The position numbers and the translations under genes are program-made. Under the pieces are notes generated by a model, which was not told where the DNA came from, did not search any database, and saw only the letters and a program-made list of their open reading frames with translations. Positions 6,168-6,383 of a stretch of 6,383 nucleotides of DNA are shown in pieces. The number at the start of each line of letters is the position of its first letter. The first letter of the stretch is position 1. The stretch is from Rickettsiales bacterium (GTDB lineage Bacteria > Pseudomonadota > Alphaproteobacteria > Rickettsiales > UBA1997): positions 1 through 6,383 of the forward strand of contig JAITAR010000066.1 in the NCBI GenBank assembly GCA_031284025.1, read 5' to 3'.

Positions 6168-6383
6168 TTAAAAACTACACTTCATTGTAGCACCAACAGA
6201 AAATGATCTATAGCCACTAGCACCCCTATAGCTGCCACCCAAAGAAACTGACACATTTTTATTTAACTGATAGCTCAGACCCAGAGCCACAGAGCCAGAC
6301 AGTTTGCCCACCTCCGCTGCTCTACTTTTCAATTTGCCAGAGCTGGAGTATTCTCTAAAGCTGGCAGAGATCTCTGGATTGGA
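6168..6383 (-). CDS. C-terminal end of a probable outer-membrane beta-barrel protein (partial)
   Basis: The minus strand is open from the window edge for 71 codons to a TAA at 6168-6170. The residues alternate polar and hydrophobic in a beta-strand pattern rich in Gly and Ser, for example SVALGLSYQLNKNVSVSLGG followed by a short GASGYR turn. The protein ends in phenylalanine (VGATMKCSF), the C-terminal signature by which the BAM complex recognises outer-membrane proteins. Three or four amphipathic strands with short turns are visible. The strand-LNKN-strand arrangement recalls the YadA-like membrane anchor of trimeric autotransporters, but Opa-like or other surface-antigen barrels fit as well. 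A Cys three residues from the end is unusual for a barrel strand. The N terminus, signal peptide and any passenger domain lie outside the window. Confidence 0.7.
   Translation of the reverse strand, partial: SNPEISASFREYSSSGKLKSRAAEVGKLSGSVALGLSYQLNKNVSVSLGGSYRGASGYRSFSVGATMKCSF

Overview
The window looks like a core-genome segment of a reduced-genome alphaproteobacterium, most likely a Rickettsiales- or Holosporales-type intracellular bacterium. Three things point there: the alphaproteobacterial type of bL36 (with an RDKDC-VVRR core), the split str operon, and heavy use of AGA/AGG arginine and ATA isoleucine codons. The genus cannot be fixed from this sequence alone.

Layout, left to right. 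Positions 1-147 hold what is probably the 3' end of an unrecognised plus-strand gene with a Lys/Arg-rich tail. An AT-rich hairpin follows at 159-181. A complete tRNA-Arg(CCU) lies on the minus strand at 215-291. Next is an intergenic region of about 730 bases that hides one small real gene, rpmJ (bL36, 50 residues, 479-631), with its own perfect TTGACA -35 box. The remaining 632-908 shows no gene. A sigma70-type promoter at 909-937 probably drives the truncated str operon rpsL-rpsG-fusA (1023-4093), which encodes uS12, uS7 and EF-G. No tuf gene follows. Instead fusA converges, 27 bases apart, on a minus-strand gene for a half-size ABC exporter (4121-5899). Upstream of that gene, on the same strand, is the 3' end of a probable outer-membrane beta-barrel protein (6168-6383, running off the window).

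Functionally, most of the window serves translation. The tRNA reads AGG codons, which are common in the neighbouring genes; bL36 belongs to the large subunit, uS12 and uS7 to the small subunit, and EF-G catalyses translocation. The two right-hand genes concern the envelope. I see no phage, insertion sequence, CRISPR array or obviously new multi-gene system. The most notable points are the overlooked rpmJ gene with an apparent internal insertion, a mismatch in the tRNA acceptor stem, the loss of tuf after fusA, and inverted repeats at the rpsL promoter and at the fusA/ABC junction.
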